Assembly (NCBI GenBank): GCA_022315425.1
Contig: JAIUPT010000041.1
Span: 1,798,001-1,862,000 of the forward strand
DNA length: 64,000 bases
Source: Pseudevernia furfuracea
Lineage: Eukaryota; Ascomycota; Lecanoromycetes; Lecanorales; Parmeliaceae
Direction of reading: 5' to 3'
The notes beneath the pieces were generated by a model, which was not told the origin of the DNA, made no database searches, and saw only the letters and a program-made list of their open reading frames with translations. Positions within the stretch are counted from its first letter, which is position 1; each line of letters begins with the position of its first letter. The translations under genes were made by a program, and so were the position numbers. This document shows positions 31,868 through 43,234 of the stretch, piece by piece.

Positions 31868-33311
31868 TCACACTCCTCTACCGTATGAACGCACTAAGCG
31901 TTCCGAAACCTTATACGTAACGCGAAGGCGCTTAGTGATAGCAGGAGGTGTGACGGGCGGAGCTGAGTTGGCTCTCTTGCGGGTTGCAATGGACTCGACC
32001 CCAAGGTCTGGCATCAAGCGGGTGGCCTTAGTCCGAAAGTTTGGAAAGTGCTCGGCTTCAGGAGCAGCAATGAGAGTCTTTGGTGTTGTGTGACGCTCTA
32101 GCTGCTGTAGAAGTAGTAAAGGACTCGCACTACGCTCCTTCTTCATACCTTCGTCGTTAACCGCTAGAATGACCACCGCTGAGTCGCCTCCGGCTGTCTT
32201 TGCACAATTTCTGCTGGATATTGTACTAGCTCGTAAAAGAGTCGAGGGGTTTACGGCTCTGTTCGCCGCTGTGTGCTGGTCTATCCTGTCTGCAGGAATT
32301 TTTCGACGTTGAAGAGGCCCGTCCTCGCTCTCGTCGCTGTCCTCAGAATCTGAGCTCATGAATCCATTGAAAATCTCAGCAGCTTCTTCGGCCCTAGTCT
32401 TCGGTTCTGTCTGGCTGCCACTGTTTGAAGCCCTTGCCCGGTACGCTCTGCCAAGACCTTGCGCCTGTAATGATTCCAGTGTCTTAGGGAGCGTCGCACC
32501 AGATTTGGCCTCTGTGTCTGAGATCGACCGAGAGCTTGCCATGCTCTGACGATGATACCCGTCCGACCCTGTTGGAGGCGATGGTAGGAAACCTACACCT
32601 GCCATGTTTGCAACGGGCGCAGCCCCACATGTCCGGTATCTTGCAATATTTGGGAGTTCATCCTGACAGGGAGCGATCTGCCCGCATATCTCAATTGCGT
32701 GAGAGTTGCTTGTAATCAATCCTGCGATCTTATGCAGCCCTGATGGCGAGCAGATATGGTTGCGAAGCGCCCGAGCATTTGGGAAATTGGTTCTTCCACA
32801 TCCAGCTATGCAACACTGGAGATAGACCAGCTTGCCGTCGGAAGGTCGTGTGAAGAGTTCCCTTCCTCGCCTATCTTGGGTAGTCAGCGGACTCTTTTCC
32901 TTATTTCCTGAGCTAGTGCTGGGAATAGTCGTGCGGTCAGAACGTTTGACCTTCGTCTTGCTTCTTGTTGTGGGTCCGACGCTCGTGCTTGGGAGTATTT
33001 CTTCTACTTGATTCTCGGTGGGGATCGGGGTAATTGAGAACGTCGAACGGGCTAGTGCTCTTCGCTCTCGACGCAATTTCTGGTAAACTACCTTCAGTAC
33101 CACAATGCCAATCCAGCGGGAGCAATGAACTTACGTCTTCTTCCTGTTCCAACTCATCTAGTTGCGCGATGTGGGTCTTGTCTAGTGCTTGCCGTTTAAT
33201 TTGCTGTTCAGCGTCTTCCTGTGCTCGGCTTTTCAGAGTAGCCTGTTTTGCAAGATATAAAGTGACCTGTAAATTTTCTAGCTCCTTGAGACGAGAATTG
33301 ATTGCGTCCAT
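31868..33311 (-). CDS. Uncharacterised protein with coiled coil and putative zinc finger
   Basis: Exon 1 is 33135-33311 (59 residues, charged coiled-coil-like, MDAINSRLKELENLQ...). Exon 2 starts at 33079 (55-bp intron, acceptor ttaccag) or at 33091 (43-bp intron) and ends at 31868. The preferred model is 462 aa. A Cys/His block at YLQCCIAGCGRTNFPNARAL-RNHIC looks like a single zinc finger similar to those of some fungal chromatin-complex proteins (weak resemblance). It is followed by an acidic stretch (SSDSEDSDESEDG) and basic disordered tails. A nuclear role is inference. Confidence 0.65.
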
Positions 33312-34170
33312 GTTGCTCCAGAACGAAAGCGGACCTTGGCTTCTATGGTAATCTTCAGACCCCTCAGGCTAAAGACAGGCGAGCAACCCCGGGCGATTAA
33401 GGTCGTCTGAAGTATCGGTTCGAAAGCGCGAGGCACAAGTAACAGAGCACTACTGGTCCTAAAGGTAAACGTTAAGCAGAGGCCAAAGACGTATATTGTG
33501 CCAAGAGGTTTTGAGAGACTGCATATGTTTGTTAGCCATGAGTCTCACTGTGAGCACGTAGCTGAGAGAAAGCGGCTCACTTTGAGTGTCTAGAAAAAAT
33601 CGAACCTGATAAGAAAGAGAAATATGGTCTTCAAGGCGTTCGATTGTTCCTTCTGTAACTGTGCCGTGGTGGGAGATGAATGAATACCCAAGACCGAGAG
33701 GTAAGAGTCACTCATCTCATTCACCTAGACCCAGGATTCCCCAATGAGCTGACTCACTTTGGGTTTTCTTTCTCCTCTCGTCACCCTAGTAAAAGCATTT
33801 CAAGAGCCACACATATTCACTTGTCATCTTTGTAAAAGGACGCAGCAAACGGTGCCTGATGTAGATGTGCCTCAAATTTGATTTAGGGAACGACCGATGA
33901 TGCTTCAATAGTGAAAGGCCAGGGTGGTTATTGTGATGGGAATGGAAATCCGAAGCCTTCTAATTCCACGATGCTTTTTGAGGAGAGTTTGGAAGTTCAA
34001 CGGGGTTTGATACAATTCAAGATTTTGGACAGCGAACCAATGACGGTGTTCTGGTGGTAGATTTTTTGAAACACAATACTGTTCAGACTTACAAGAGGGT
34101 ATATAACCACTTCCGGCTTTCCGAACACGGTTGCACATCCGAGCTCTTTAAAACCCTAGAGTTGGACTTT
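33312..34170. other. Intergenic, about 860 bp
   Basis: Upstream region of the 31868-33311 gene and 3' region of the next minus-strand gene. No recognised feature. Confidence 0.55.
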
Positions 34171-35297
34171 TCAGTCTCTCTTGCCAGGCCCGTATCCATT
34201 CATTCCATTCCCTGGAAACGCGTAGCCCCCACCCCGCTCTCCACCCATCCGGTCCTTGCCATACCTTTTGATCCTCCTCGGCAACTCCACCCCTCTGAAA
34301 TAAGCCAGACTCGCAGCCACGCCCACACCACCGCTTAACAGACAATACACCACCGTGCTAAGATGTACATGCCCTCCTAGACCAGCTTTCCCGGTTGTTG
34401 ATGGCGGTAGAGTTGGACTAGTGTACCAATGCACCGAGAGCTGGAGGGCAAGCGGATCACCAATCACTATCCTCGTAGATGCGGAGGAGAGTGAAGGCGA
34501 AGAGTATGCCGTCGCGGCTAGTATATCTGCGTCCTGGGTCGCTAGTTCAGGGCTCGTGTGTAACAGCACGTTCAATTTTGGCGATATGTGTAGGTGTGAA
34601 AGCTGAAGAGCGCCGGAGAGAGCGAATATGAGAGGGATGAAGTCGTCTGTTGTGGAAGAAGTGGTTGAAGGTGAGGATATTTGGGTGGAGGTTAAGGGAT
34701 GCGTGGGAATGCGGCAGGTCAAAGGGGCATCATTGTGAATGTAGAATTCGAGGAGGTGGAAGAGGGGATCGTCAATGGATTCGAGAGTGCAATTAATGTC
34801 TGAAATTGTCAGCAAAACGAGTGGATACTCGAAACAAGACATTGGCATGCCTTTCTCAACGCCAAAGTAAAGCTCCAGAGGTCGCCCCGTCTCGTTGCAT
34901 ATCATGAAAGGAATATATTGAAGCTGGCCCTGATCGTCTGTGATCTGCCAGAGTCAATGCCTGAATAGTACTCTGACAAGGCATTGCCAGTCGAGGCTTG
35001 AATGTCGACGGTCTCTGCTTGCTTACATGTTCTCCAGTGTCACTGCGCACAAGACACCATAATCAGCAATTGCTCCTAGTGATTCTCTGCCTTCCTGGTA
35101 AAGCCATGCCGTTCTGGAACCGAAGGAAAAAATACTCACACCGTTCTATTTAAACAGCTAACTGGTATTGCGTCCCCAGGCGCATAGCTGGCCTTTTGTT
35201 CGGCTTTGTCTGGGCTCGCAGCCTGTGCAAGAGAAGAGAAGAAATAAAGGAAAGTAGAGTAGACCAGCCATGTCCTGCGAGAGCTAAAAACCGACAT
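34171..35297 (-). CDS. Uncharacterised signal-peptide, single-pass membrane protein
   Basis: Exons are 35140-35297, 35027-35042 (a 16-bp micro-exon), 34851-34944 and 34171-34799. Introns are 97, 82 and 51 bp. The product is 298 aa. It starts MSVFSSRRTWLVYSTFLYFF with a signal peptide ending near AQA. A lumenal region reads YAPGDAIPVSCLNRT-VDTGEH-ITDDQGQ and FHLLEFYIHNDAPLTCRIPT. A membrane helix is near residue 250 (HLSTVVYCLLSGGVGVAASLAYF), then a basic Gly-rich tail. Intron 3 (34800-34850) has a GC donor (aaag|gcatgc) with a CTGAC branch site and tttcag acceptor. It is 51 b with no stop, so retention would add 17 residues in frame. The function is unknown. Confidence 0.78.
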
Positions 35298-35712
35298 CCC
35301 AAAGGCGAGATAGAATTTTACCGACTCATTGCAAAGAGAAGCGAAAAACGAGTATTGGCGGACGCAGACTGCCCCGAGCTGTTGTTCGTTCCTGGGTAGA
35401 CGGGGGCTCGACGGGGTGCATGTTTTGGCAGGGTAATCGACCCGATGGACCCTAGCAGTTCCGAAGGGCCCCCTAAAGCATAGTCAACGGGCGCCTTTTA
35501 AGGCCTTTAAGCGATCCCCTCAACCCCTGTTTGCTCGACGTTCTTTTCATGGAGCCTTATAATGACGAGGCTTGAGATAATTGTTCACACCGAACATCAA
35601 GTTCATAGTAATTTTATTGAGATCTCATCTACTTTTTTATGTTCGGGAGCCAGCTATGCACCTTTCATTCATTTCCCTTTAATCGTTTCTCGTTCAGACA
35701 CGCACGCAGCTT
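35298..35712. other. Intergenic, about 415 bp
   Basis: Upstream region of the 35297 gene and 3' UTR side of PGI1. Nothing recognised. Confidence 0.55.
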
Positions 35713-37475
35713 TTAGATACCTGCCTTCTTCTTGAACGCATTGATCAGCCCACTCGTACTGGCATCGTGGCTCGTGTTCTCCCCACTCTGATCAAGCTCC
35801 GCCTGGATCTTCTTTGCCAAGGACTTGCCTAGCTCTACACCCCATTGGTCGAAGCTGTTGATGTTCCACACAGCTCCTTCGGTAAAGGTGAAGTGCTCGT
35901 AGTATGCTATCAGCGCTCCGAGCGTGCCTGGTGTGATCTTCTGGGCGAGGATCGATGTCGTGGGTCGGTTGCCGAGGAACGTCTTGTGAGGAACCAACTC
36001 TTTCGGGGCTCCTTCGCCTTTGACTTCGTCTGGTGTCTTACCAACCATCAACGCTTCAGCTTGAGCGAAGAAGTTTGAGGCAAGCATCCTATTGACATGT
36101 CAGCTCAATATTTCAAGTCGAGCGATAGCGAAAGCCTACTTCTGGTGCACATTGTGCTCAATGGGATTATGGCTCTCGGCAGCAAGGATGAAATCCGTAG
36201 GGATAAGCTTCGTTCCTTGATGCAAGAGCTGATAGAAAGAGTGCTGGGCATTCGTTGCAGGCTCGCCAAACAAGATGGCTCCGGTAGTGTACTTTACGTA
36301 ATCGCCGGACCTCGTGATGGCCTTCCCGTTCGATTCCATTGACAATTGCTGAAGGTAGGCTGGGAAGCGGCTCATGTACTGATCGAAAGGGGATACTAGA
36401 TGTGTTTGCGCTCCGAAGAAGTCAGAATACCAAACGCTGAGAAGGCCGCCAAGCACCGGGATGTTTTCCTCGAGCGGGGTCTCCTTGAAGTGCTTGTCCA
36501 TTGCATGAGCGCCGGAGAGAAACTCGTGGAAGTTGTCGAAGCCAATGTACAGAGCTACGCTCAGACCAATGGCACTCCATACACTGTAGCGCCCCCCGAC
36601 CCAGCTCTCGAAGCCGAACATATTCTCCTTGTCAATACCAAATTTAGTCACCTCCTCAACGTTGGTGGACAAGGCAACGAAGTGCTTCGCAACGTGAGAT
36701 TCCTCTTTCGCTGTTTCAAGAAACCAGTGCTTAGCAGTGGTAGCGTTGGTGACGGTTTCAGCGGTGGTGAATGTCTTGGAAGCAACTAAGAACAAAGTTG
36801 TTTCCGGGTCGGAGGCACGCAGTGCCTCTGCCATGTGACTGCCGTCAATATTGGAGACGAAGTGCAAGTTGAGATTTCGGTCAGCGTAGGGCTTCAAAGC
36901 TTCTGTCACCATGACTGGTCCACTGCAGCTGCTGTCAGCCTGATCTGCTACCTCTGCTTTACTAACCAGGCTCACAGATCAGATCCACCAATGCCAACGT
37001 TGACGATTGTCTTGATCTTTTTTCCAGTATATCCTTTCCATTCTCCACCTCTGACCTGCTCGGAGAATACCTTCATATGCTCCAGGACCTCGTTGACATC
37101 CTCGACGACACTCTTGCCATCAACCTGCATAGGCTGATTGGTCACGTTACGCAGAGCAACATGATACACGGCTCTTTTCTCCGTGAAGTTGATCTTCTCT
37201 CCTGCAAACATTTCATCTCGCAGTTTCTCCACGCCCGCTTCTTTGGCCAATTGGATGAGCAGCGCGAGGGTGTCTTCAGTGATGAAGTTCTTGGAGAAGT
37301 CGAAGAGGATCTCGGATTTGTCGGCTGTGTTCTTGAAGGTACGAGAGAACTTTTGAAAGCGGTTAGGGTCCTTTTCGAAGAATTCTTTCAAGACAATGTT
37401 GCGGCCCAGAGTGGTGTGATGCTGCTGGAGCTGCTGCCATGCTTGGAGGTCACTGGCTTGGGCGAAGCCAGACAT
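35713..37475 (-). CDS. PGI1: Glucose-6-phosphate isomerase
   Basis: Interconverts glucose-6-P and fructose-6-P in glycolysis and gluconeogenesis. Exons are 36976-37475, 36140-36922 and 35713-36088, with introns of 53 and 51 bp, giving 552 aa. The signature across the first splice is VNVGIGGSDL-GPVMVTEAL. Others are GGRYSVWSAIGLSVALYIG, NFHEFLSGAHAMDKHF and, near the C-terminus, WNINSFDQWGVELGKSLA. The sequence is complete with no missing catalytic motif. The upstream spacer is about 850 bp to the SCH9 stop. Confidence 0.98.
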
Positions 37476-38323
37476 TGCCGCTGTATTAATGATGCGAGTT
37501 TTGTGATTGTACGATTTGTAGGGATGATGGGGACTGGTGGTTGTGAAGAGATGAAAGCAATGCGAAGTGGTGGAGGATATGTATGTACACGGTAAAGATG
37601 GAAATGAGATGGACCAAATTGAGAAACAAGTGCCCCACTAATATTATAAGTAAAGCCCCACCTTGGATAGCCAATTGTGCCAACTCGGGTAAAAGAAAAA
37701 GCCATTCCTGCATAAGGTATCTTACAATGATACAAGTACGTACCGGTAGACTATCATAAGGTAAGGTCGTTTCTCAGCCAGCCAGAGATTAACTTTGTGA
37801 TATTGGTGATATAGAGCTTGGCTTGCACCTTGTTCAATAATCATAACAGACCGCCTATATTATTACTGTATTACTACTGTATTATTGGTAGCCAGAACTG
37901 TTGTGGTAAAAGCCAAACTGTCTTATAGTCTCTACGCTATAGTCTCTACGCTATTGGCTCAACCACTTTCCACGGAGAATTATTCCTCTAGAGTAGCTCC
38001 ATTTACTTTGCAAAAATGTACGGGGCGTCGGGACATGGGAGTAGCATCCCCACTCAGCATATGCTACCACCAGCTACGCTCTTACCCATGGTTAATTCCG
38101 ATGGTAGTGCCATCTCCAGGTAAACATCCTTGGCACGGTACATTTGGACTTCTTGATTCGCATTGCTTTGCTCGGCGACCATGGCGAATCGTTGCGTCTG
38201 GGTCTCTGCCTATCGCATGCTCCTCTATCAAGTAAGTCCAGCTTCTGAAATGACACGCTCTTTTCTACGCCTGATCCGATGCCTTGGTGATCATCCCTCA
38301 TTTCCTTTCCTTTCTACACCCTT
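37476..38323. other. Intergenic, about 850 bp
   Basis: Upstream region of PGI1 and downstream of SCH9. It contains a short tandem stretch with tatagtctctacgc twice (near 37924-37952) and tattactgta repeats near 37860-37885. No gene. Confidence 0.55.
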
Positions 38324-40497
38324 TCAGCCAGTAACGCTCCCAAACGACGGATCTTTTACACTGCCACCAGCATCTCCGAGACCAGCAACAGGACGATTGT
38401 AGGACCAGCCTGTGAATTGCTGTTGCATGGTTTGCGAGAGTATCGGTCCCTCCACGTAAGAGTCGGTCGGCGCCTCTTGGGTGAACTCTCGGTCAAAGTT
38501 CGCCGTGTCAAGCGCATCGGTCTATTATGATCAGTCTCTGTTACCAAGACGAACCAGAGCAATGGGGGCACCTACCACATTGGGCTTGAAGGTAGGATCG
38601 TATCTTCGCTGCAATAACTTCCTCCAATCGATAGCATTGAAGAAGGGGTGAGCTTTGATCTCAGACGGGCCCTTGGCCCCAAGCCTATGCTCTGGTCTGC
38701 GATCGAGAAGTTGTATCAAAAGGTCCTTTGCCGGCAGCGGTACAATCTCTGATCCGGGGAAGTGAAGAGGTTCCGATAATATTTTCCGATACATCTCGTT
38801 GGTGTTCTCATCGTAGTAGGGAGGTAGGCCTGTCAACATTTCGTAGAGAAGCACACCCAGGGTCCACCAATCCACTGATTTGTCGTAACCTTGACCGAGT
38901 AGTAGTTCTGGCGCAAGGTACTCAGGAGTACCGCAGAAAGCTGCCACGCACATTAGAACTTTGTTCTTGCGCGTATTTAAACACTGGAAGCTTACTATTC
39001 GTTCGATCCTCGTCCTTCATGTCCATTTTGCAGAGTCCGAAATCGCATAAAGCGATGTGTCCAGAATAGTCGAGGAGAATGTTTTCTGGCTTGAGATCCC
39101 GGTAGACAACGTTGAATCCGTGTAGACATTCCAAGGCGCAAAGGAGTTCAGCAGTATAGAACCTTGCTCGATTGACATCGAAGCGCTGCTCGCGCTGCAG
39201 GTGATGGAAAAGCTCTCCACCATTGACAAAGGCCAACACAAGGTAGAGCTTTTCAGGGGACTGGAATGAAAACTTGAGGGGAACAATAAACGGATTATTG
39301 ATCTGGGCCAAGACTGAACGCTCAGCAAGCGTATGCGCAACCTCAGATCTGGAGATGATGTGGGCCTTGCGGATCGTTTTAAGAGCATAGATTCGATGAG
39401 TATCATTTTTCCTATTACTGCATTAGCGAGAATAATCGCGAGCTCACTTTAAGTATTGTTTGCACGTACCGGACTTGCATCACTTTGCCAAAGCTGCCCT
39501 TCCCAACAACCTTCAAGAGCTCAAAGTCTTCGATCGTCAAAGTTCTATGCCGATTCTCCACAAAAACGACACCGATCTTCAGCAATCCCGTTCCGAAAGC
39601 GACATCCAGCCATTCACTACCCACTTGTCCCATTTGTCGCTCCTGCTGAGTGAATGCAGCCATTCCTCGCTCCCGATCTTTCTTACTAGCTTTGGGATCC
39701 TCTACATATTGCTTGACCTCTTCGAAGCGTGGATTGACACGAACTATGCCCAAAAAAATGTCTTCGCTTCTCCCTGCACCTGGTCTTGCGTTAGGGTTTC
39801 GAAGATATATTTGCGCGGTTAATTCTGTAGCACGGGAGACATCGAATTTGTAGGAGGTGTTTTCTCCAGGCCAGTATGGGTTCTGGGGGCTTCCAGATAC
39901 AGCATCCACAAACACTTGAACCTTGTCGAAATCGAGGAGGGCGTATGGAAGGTACCGTGAGGAGTAGCGGCCATGAATGGTAGGAGCGGCGTTAATACCG
40001 CCGCCCGAGGCAGGACGAGCATTCTGAGCGTAAGATCCAGCTATTCCACTAGGAGTACGTGACATTGAAGGGTCCCCACGCATCGACCCAGCGACAGAGA
40101 AACCATTTGATGATGAGTTCTGATATTGTGGATTGTACTGTTGTTGGTAATGAGGAGGCAGTGAGAAGTCCTTGCCTTCATGAAGAGTTACGACAAGGAT
40201 ACCGGGTTTTAGTGGCGCTTGAGGTGGAGAAATCATAGCTTCAGACGCAGCTAGCGACAGTGAGCAGAGGTAAAGGTAGGGGAGCGGAACCTTTACCAAT
40301 ATCATTGCTACTGCTGGTACTCAGCTTCTCTTCCATGGGTTCAACTGAGTCTGCTTTGATTGTTGAAGTAGAGGTCGACCGGCCCCCAAGGGAATTCTTC
40401 AAAGGGCCCAAATGGGTCTCCTTGAATTCTATGGGAAGTCAGTCTCGGCTGGTACAATAGTGCCATCAACCTCACTTTTAGTTAGGTTCCAAGACAT
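38324..40497 (-). CDS. SCH9: AGC protein kinase Sch9/SchA
   Basis: A TORC1-controlled S6-kinase-like kinase governing growth, nutrient response and lifespan. Six exons: 40476-40497, 40297-40428, 39470-40250, 38996-39411, 38576-38940 and 38324-38521. Introns are 47, 46, 58, 55 and 54 bp. The product is 637 aa. It starts MSWNLTK-KFKETHLGPLKN. A C2 domain (~60-260: GILVVTLHEGKDF, SRYLPYALLDFDKVQVFVD) is followed by the kinase: GKGSFGKVMQV, YALKTIRK, VVYRDLKPENILLD, DFGLCK, activation loop TFCGTPEYLAPE. A C-terminal hydrophobic motif FTGWSY (608-613) marks the TORC1 phosphorylation site. The 22-bp first exon is easily missed. Confidence 0.96.
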
Positions 40498-41311
40498 GGT
40501 GTTGGTCTGAGGACTTTTTGATACGGACTGGAGAAAGAGGTTTTGAGATGACGGCGGTGGTGCAGTAGGATGGCGAAATGTTGTATCGTTGCTAGTTAGG
40601 GGTTTAGAGAAAAGGCCGTTAAGATCTCTTTGTTAGATAAGCAAACCAGAGTGATAATGATGAGACGGCAAAATAGGTAAAGAGGGTGGGAGGGATCAGT
40701 GATGAAGGCGTTTGACACTGCCTTGACCCATATGTCGTTTAGTACTCTAGTAGTGAACGGTACAACCATCTCCATCGCGCGCGGAGGCTCGCCTAGGTAT
40801 GTACCTAAATAAAGCTCATCTACTCAAGGTTAGTGGCGGCTCATGCCGTTATCAGGGCGGCAGGGCCCCAACCTCATGCATGTTCTAGAGGTGCAGCAGT
40901 ACACTGTACGAGTAATCGCAGACTCTTCATAGCCTATGATCTCCTTCCTTCAACAACTCTGAACTTACTCAAGAAGCACCAAGACATCATTCTTACTCGC
41001 GAATTCACAAACAATCACACCAACCTCGAATGCACCTAACTGCCTAGAGCCTAGCGGTTAGTGGCGCTGCCAGCAAAAGTGAAAACTACAGTGATACGGA
41101 TTCACGAACCACCAGTGCCGTACCAAAAAGAGAGCTTCTTGGTTTCAGGTTTTCTTAGCGGGCTACATTTCTACACAGATAATCAACTTGGTTAGCTTGA
41201 GACTCAAAGCTAGACGTGATGTAAGGAAGGCCGGCGCGTGCAGAACCGCGGCTCTTTCTGACACTTTGCCAAGAGTAACATCAAAGCAAGAGAAACTTCC
41301 ATAACTGCGCA
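40498..41311. promoter_or_regulatory. Divergent upstream region of SCH9 and ADA2
   Basis: 814 bp between divergent start codons. It must contain both promoters; no defined site was recognised. Confidence 0.45.
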
Positions 41312-43004
41312 ATGGGAGTGATAAGGAAGAAAACCATATCGCGTGGGACGGAGGGCGGACTTAAATACATTTGTGACATATGTTCGGCCGATATTACTGC
41401 AACTGTAGGCGATCTTTGCGCCTCAGCAATAGCACCCCAACACTAATACTATTGTAGGTACGCATACGCTGCCATGTTTGTATCGACTACGATTTGTGTG
41501 TGCAATGCTTCAAGGATGGGTCAAAGTCACGCGATCATGATCCTGCGACTCATGAATTCCTGGTGATTGAACAACATTCAATTCCAATTTACGACAAAGA
41601 CTGGGGCGCAGATGAAGAGCTTTGCCTCTTGGAAGGAGCAGAGGTATACGGACTTGGTTCCTGGGCCGATATAGCCGACCATATAGGGGGCTATCGGACA
41701 AAGGACGAAGTCCGCGACCATTATATCAAGACCTATGTTGACAGTTCAAATTTTCCCTTGCCAGAGAATGCGGATCCCTGCGATAAGCGTTTATCAGTGG
41801 AGGTACCGCGGGAGATGTTCCAAGCACGCAAGAAGCGTCGGATAGAAGAACGAAGAGAGGAAGCCAAATCAGCTCCACCGGCGACCCCTAAACAGAAACC
41901 TACAGCAAGTGTCCCCGCATGCCACGAAGTTGCCGGATACATGCCTGGCCGCCTAGAGTTCGAAACGGAGTTTGCCAATGAAGCCGAAGAAGCAGTTCAG
42001 CATATGCAATTTGATCCCGGTGACGGCCTGAATCTACGGACCGGCGAAGTCGAGCCAGAAATGGAACTCAAATTGGTCGTAATGGACATATACAACGCAC
42101 GTCTAACTTCGCGAGCGGACCGGAAAAAGGTGATATTCGAACACAACTTGTTGGAATACAAGAAAAGTGTCGCGCTTGACAAAAAGAAGACAAAAGAAGA
42201 AATAGCGCTTGCTAATAAGGCCAAGCCTTTTGCGCGAATGATGAATCACGCCGACTTCGAGGCTTTCACATCGCACCTCGAATTCGAACACAACCTTCGT
42301 CAAGCCATCGCCCAGCTGCAGGACTGGCGCCAGATGCGCATTGGCGACCTCAAAACGGGTGAAAAGTATGAGCAGGAGAAACAAGCGCGTGCTGCACGTC
42401 CAGCTCCTACAGGAGCCTTCGACCGGCAAGCAGGCGTGCGTCCGGAAAAGAAGAGCGAAAAAGAATCAAACGTCAAGGCTGCTGTAACACTCGAACTTAC
42501 GGCGCCGGAACTGCCGGAGCGCCTCAAGCCGATACCTCCAACCCCTGTGCCGCCTCCATCGGCAGCAGCTATAACAAATGGCACTCATCCGAAAGGGCCC
42601 CTCACGAATGGCACCTCCAATACTGGCAATATTCCTCCTCCACAGCATGAAAAGAAAAGTCGCTATTCTGTACCGCCATTGAATGGAACTGCCCCCTTAA
42701 AATTGACCAGCGAAAATGCGACCGACCTGCATTTGTTGACCAGAGAGGAAGTGGAGTTGTGTTCTGTGGTGCGATTGATGCCAAAGCCATATCTAGTTAT
42801 TAAAGAGACGGTGTTGCGGGAAGCCATGAAGAACGGAGGTGCATTGAAGAGAAAGACAGTCAGGGAGCTCTGTAAGGTACGTCGAATCTTGGAAGCCAAA
42901 TTTGCTTTGGTGCAAGACTGACGCTGTGAAAACAGATTGATTCTTCGAAGTGCGCAAAGCTTTTCGACTTTTTTGTGCATTCGGGCTGGATTGTGAAGGC
43001 CTGA
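41312..43004 (+). CDS. ADA2: SAGA/ADA transcriptional adaptor Ada2
   Basis: Stimulates the Gcn5 histone acetyltransferase within SAGA and ADA. Exons are 41312-41404, 41458-42876 and 42936-43004, with introns of 53 and 59 bp, giving 526 aa. The ZZ zinc finger spans the first splice (YICDICSADITAT-VRIRC-HVC, DYDLCVQCF). It is followed by a SANT domain (WGADEELCLLEGAEVYGLGS-W), a central conserved block (FETEFANEAEEAVQHMQF) and a C-terminal SWIRM domain (ELCSVVRLMPKPYLVIKE...VRELCK-IDSSKCAKLFDFF). The short last exon completes SWIRM. It converges with the WD40 gene, 230 bp between stops. Confidence 0.96.
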
Positions 43005-43234
43005 TGGCCGCTTTTGAGGAATGAGGACTTTACAAGACCGGTAAATGCGGTCCATTCATGTTCATGTAGAATCCTAGTGAACTTTCTAGGGATATAGATC
43101 TAAGTCTTGGTCGTCTTTCGCTTTCAACGCCATGCTACAATTGCACTTTTGCGCGGCCAAGTGAGGCTGTTGTTAAAATCCATGCAAAAGACGCTGGCAC
43201 AATTGACACAAAGGCTCAAGTCCCACCCTCAGAA

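Noticed and set aside
31570..31920. 116-codon plus-strand frame
   Set aside because: No recognisable features, and it runs into the 3' end of the opposite gene.
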